Source: Hypsibius dujardini (Eukaryota > Tardigrada > Eutardigrada > Parachela > Hypsibiidae). Taken from it: a stretch of DNA of 21,848 nt. The position numbers were made by a program, and so were the translations under genes. The stretch covers positions 1 to 21,848 of the forward strand of contig LRSR01001624.1 in the NCBI GenBank assembly GCA_001579985.1, written 5' to 3'. The notes beneath the pieces are model-generated. The model worked only from the letters and a program-made list of their open reading frames with translations, was not told where the DNA came from and searched no databases. The first letter of the stretch is position 1; the number at the start of each line of letters is the position of its first letter. Shown piece after piece: positions 19,960-21,848 of the stretch.

Positions 19960-21393
19960 TTAAACCGGCACCAATAATGACTTTGTTACACAAGAAATAG
20001 AAACTCTTTCCCATGCAGCTGACACCATATTAATAAAATCCTGACATCTTGGTTTTTTCATGTATCCTTTCTTTGTGACGGTCCGATGATTCCTCCTCCA
20101 CTTGTGATATTCTTGCCGGTAGTTTTCCTTGAAGGGCCTGTTAACGCCAACGTCGAGGGGTTGCATCTTCCCTGTCATTTTGACAGGCACAAATACTTGT
20201 TGAACGTTTCTTTCCCGCAGCAGATAAAGGCTATCCTCCGACTTGTACACCGTTGCCTGGTCCCTAACCAACACACGAAGCTGCTGATCGGGAGAAAATG
20301 TGTGATCAATCCACTCGACGTCCAGTTTTTGCGACCACCAAGCGCTGGGCGAGCTCTAAACGATCACATTTCCGGGCAAAATAAGCAATTTCAGTATCTG
20401 GTCCGAGAGTCGATCGGTCTTTTTTGCGCCTTTGAAAACGATAACGGCAGGAAACTTGCCACCATTGGCCTGGATCGTGAGAAGAATGGTGAAGCCCTCT
20501 TTGTCTCCCGGTGGATGAATGACATCAACCTATAGCAAATGATAAATTGATTGATTGAGTGTTGCCAAATTGATCCGCTCGTTCCAGTGATTGATTGATC
20601 TGTTCATCAATTGATTACTTCTTTTGCCCCAAGCGGTGAGATGGTCTTCGGGTGTGCTGAAATCAGCCCGGCCATGGTCTGATTAGAGTTAAGAAGGTCC
20701 GCTAAAGGCAATTCTTGAACAAGAACAATGTCAGTGATGGTGTCGAGAAATTTCTCCTGCTCTTTCTGTCAGACACAACAATCAATGCATCAGCTTCCTG
20801 ACAAAAGCAACAAACGCAATCAATCAATCAAGAACCAGATTATCCTTCATCGATCAATCAACGCATTAAACAAAGCAACTTACAATGTCTTCCGGCGTAA
20901 ACGTCGCCTTTCTAGCCTTATGCGTTGGCACGCGGTAGACTGAATCCATTCATTTTTCAAATTGATTGACCCAGCCATTGAACGCGCTAAACTCCGGTAT
21001 TCCTTCTCATTCGGCAATTAGAAGAGCTCGATCGCGGATGTCGCAATTCTGCTTTTGGACACCCTCTGAACGCTCCTCAAAGACCCATCCGCGAAGCTCT
21101 TTCCCCAGCTCCGGATACATGCATCCGCGGCCTTTTCGCTCAGGAATATTTTCACGTCCATGCACTGCAACTTCCCTGCACATCGATGAATCAAAACTCC
21201 ATTCATTCCCAGCGCGTGCAAGAGATCAATCAACCTAAGAAGCAAGCTCTTACGTTAACTACCGGCGGAGGGTAGCCTCTCCGATTTTCTCCACTCTGGC
21301 AAATTTTTGCCGAGACAATCCATAAGGCAAAAACCAGCGCTCCAAAGTTGTATTTCTTCTGTTTTCGTTACAAAAATTTCGGCCCTTGGGCAT
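19960..21393 (-). pseudogene. Tigger/pogo-like transposase, four exons, inactivated
   Basis: Minus-strand exons: 21393-21263 (ATG, tentative), 21175-20884, 20765-20619 and 20529-19960. The introns are 87, 118 and 89 nt with GT-AG ends, and all joins are in phase. Exon 2 carries a CENP-B/Tc5-type helix-turn-helix: GRGCMYPELGKELRGWV, ALLIAE, FSAFNGWVNQFEK. Exon 3 has the first catalytic motif, NSNQT (expected N-x-D-E/Q-T). Exon 4 has GFTILLTIQANGGKFPAVIV, NVIV, the second Asp in VRDQATVY, and the third in QPLDVGVNRPFK, 35 residues between (DD35D spacing). Damage: TGA codons after ALLIAE and after QFEK in exon 2, TAG at 20356-20358, Asp to Asn at 20682-20684, and a frame change near 19983 that cuts off the tail (GAGLMSEDSPVKG in another frame). 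Dead as an enzyme; a host-adopted DNA-binding role is unlikely given the stops. Confidence 0.82.
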
Positions 21394-21497
21394 TTTAAAC
21401 AGAAACGATAGATTTTTTACGGTAAATATTTGCAATAAAATATTTAGGGCAATGCAGACGGAGTGGTGGGCAAAATACCCCGGGGGCGTGGCTAAAA

Positions 21498-21524
21498 CTG
21501 CACCTTAGAATCGCGTCGCTACAG
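21498..21524 (-). repeat. Right terminal inverted repeat of the Tigger-like element
   Basis: 27 bp ending GTCGCTACAG, followed by TA. It lies about 105 bp upstream of the inferred transposase start codon on the minus strand. Confidence 0.88.
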
Positions 21525-21526
21525 TA

Positions 21527-21848
21527 CCTGTTTCACGGTACAGCGAGGCGCCGGCAGCCTATTAGACGATTACTTTCTCATACTGTAAGGTGGTGGATCG
21601 ACAGAGGGACTCGGGGTGAATGTCATGTACAGCTGTGCCGAGGTTACTTTACGGGTCGCTGCTTGGATTTTGGTAAGCCGTGTGGGACATGTAGCCTCTT
21701 ATTTTTTCCAAGGCGCTGTTAACCGGAAACTGTTGAAATCATTGTTATGAAAACAAAAATTGTGCCAGAGTACCGAATATCATCAGTTACTCATTTATAA
21801 TTTTTTGCACCCTGAAAACTTTAGTAATCCTTGCAATTGCGCCATGGT
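21527..21848. other. Right flank with no recognised gene
   Basis: Host sequence right of the Tigger-like insertion. A short plus-strand frame (ATG at 21622) runs into a GTAAG donor-like site at 21673; it could be a first exon, but there is nothing to support it. Confidence 0.45.

Larger units (their letters stand above)
19687..21524. mobile_element. Tigger/pogo-like DNA transposon, 1838 bp
   Basis: The element is bounded by terminal inverted repeats: left 19687-19713 begins CTGTAGCGAAGCGATTCTA, and right 21498-21524, read inversely, begins CTGTAGCGACGCGATTCTA, with 24 of 27 positions identical. TA dinucleotides flank both ends (19685-19686 and 21525-21526), the target duplication of the Tc1/mariner/pogo superfamily. 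Its single gene, a decayed transposase, lies on the minus strand. Both boundaries and most of the gene can be recognised, so this is a full-length but inactive copy. Confidence 0.88.

Noticed and set aside
20086-20535. 149-codon plus frame
   Set aside because: Opposite strand of transposase exon 4, which has clear DDE motifs on minus.

Overview
The window looks like nuclear DNA of an invertebrate animal. Genes are sparse, split by GT-AG introns, and separated by long stretches of A+T-rich DNA, microsatellites and inverted-repeat (foldback or MITE-like) elements. The gene types (a SPOP-like MATH-BTB protein, a rhodopsin-like GPCR, a membrane-anchored flavin amine oxidase) fit an ecdysozoan such as a tardigrade or arthropod. 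That placement is inference only; nothing here fixes the species.

Layout. Bases 1-2100 hold an (AG)n repeat, no recognisable gene, and a nest of inverted repeats at 1693-2010. At 2142-4123 (+) is a broken flavin amine oxidase gene: its FAD-binding start, a later catalytic-core exon and the C-terminal FAD exon are all recognisable, but it has a premature stop, two frame changes and no middle part. Converging on it, 7926-4696 (-) is an intact two-exon MATH-BTB gene (373 aa) whose 2.1-kb intron contains four perfect copies of a 22-bp repeat and a 550-bp foldback element. Between the MATH-BTB start and the next gene lie a 261-bp MITE (8511-8771) and a 30-bp tandem repeat. At 9786-11833 (+) is a three-exon class A GPCR (347 aa); its intron 1 carries another MITE. 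The GPCR can only be read completely if the third exon (11777-11833), which supplies the end of TM7, is included.

The right half (12,900-21,600) is mostly mobile-element DNA. A decayed DDE transposase lies on the minus strand at 12903-14205. A 365-bp hairpin lies at 16021-16385, a foldback element at 16754-17217, a mariner-type MITE with TA duplications at 17754-17968, and another foldback at 19028-19271. A complete but dead 1838-bp Tigger/pogo-like transposon lies at 19687-21524. It has TA target duplications, imperfect 27-bp terminal inverted repeats, and a transposase gene that I resolve into four exons with three short introns.

The main results of the hand reading are the splice-resolved models of the MATH-BTB and GPCR genes, the boundaries and exon structure of the Tigger-like element, and two coincidences. 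Both transposases have Asn where the first catalytic Asp is expected, and all three transposon introns carry GATTGATT/AATCAATC repeats. I see no prokaryotic system, CRISPR array, rRNA or convincing tRNA.
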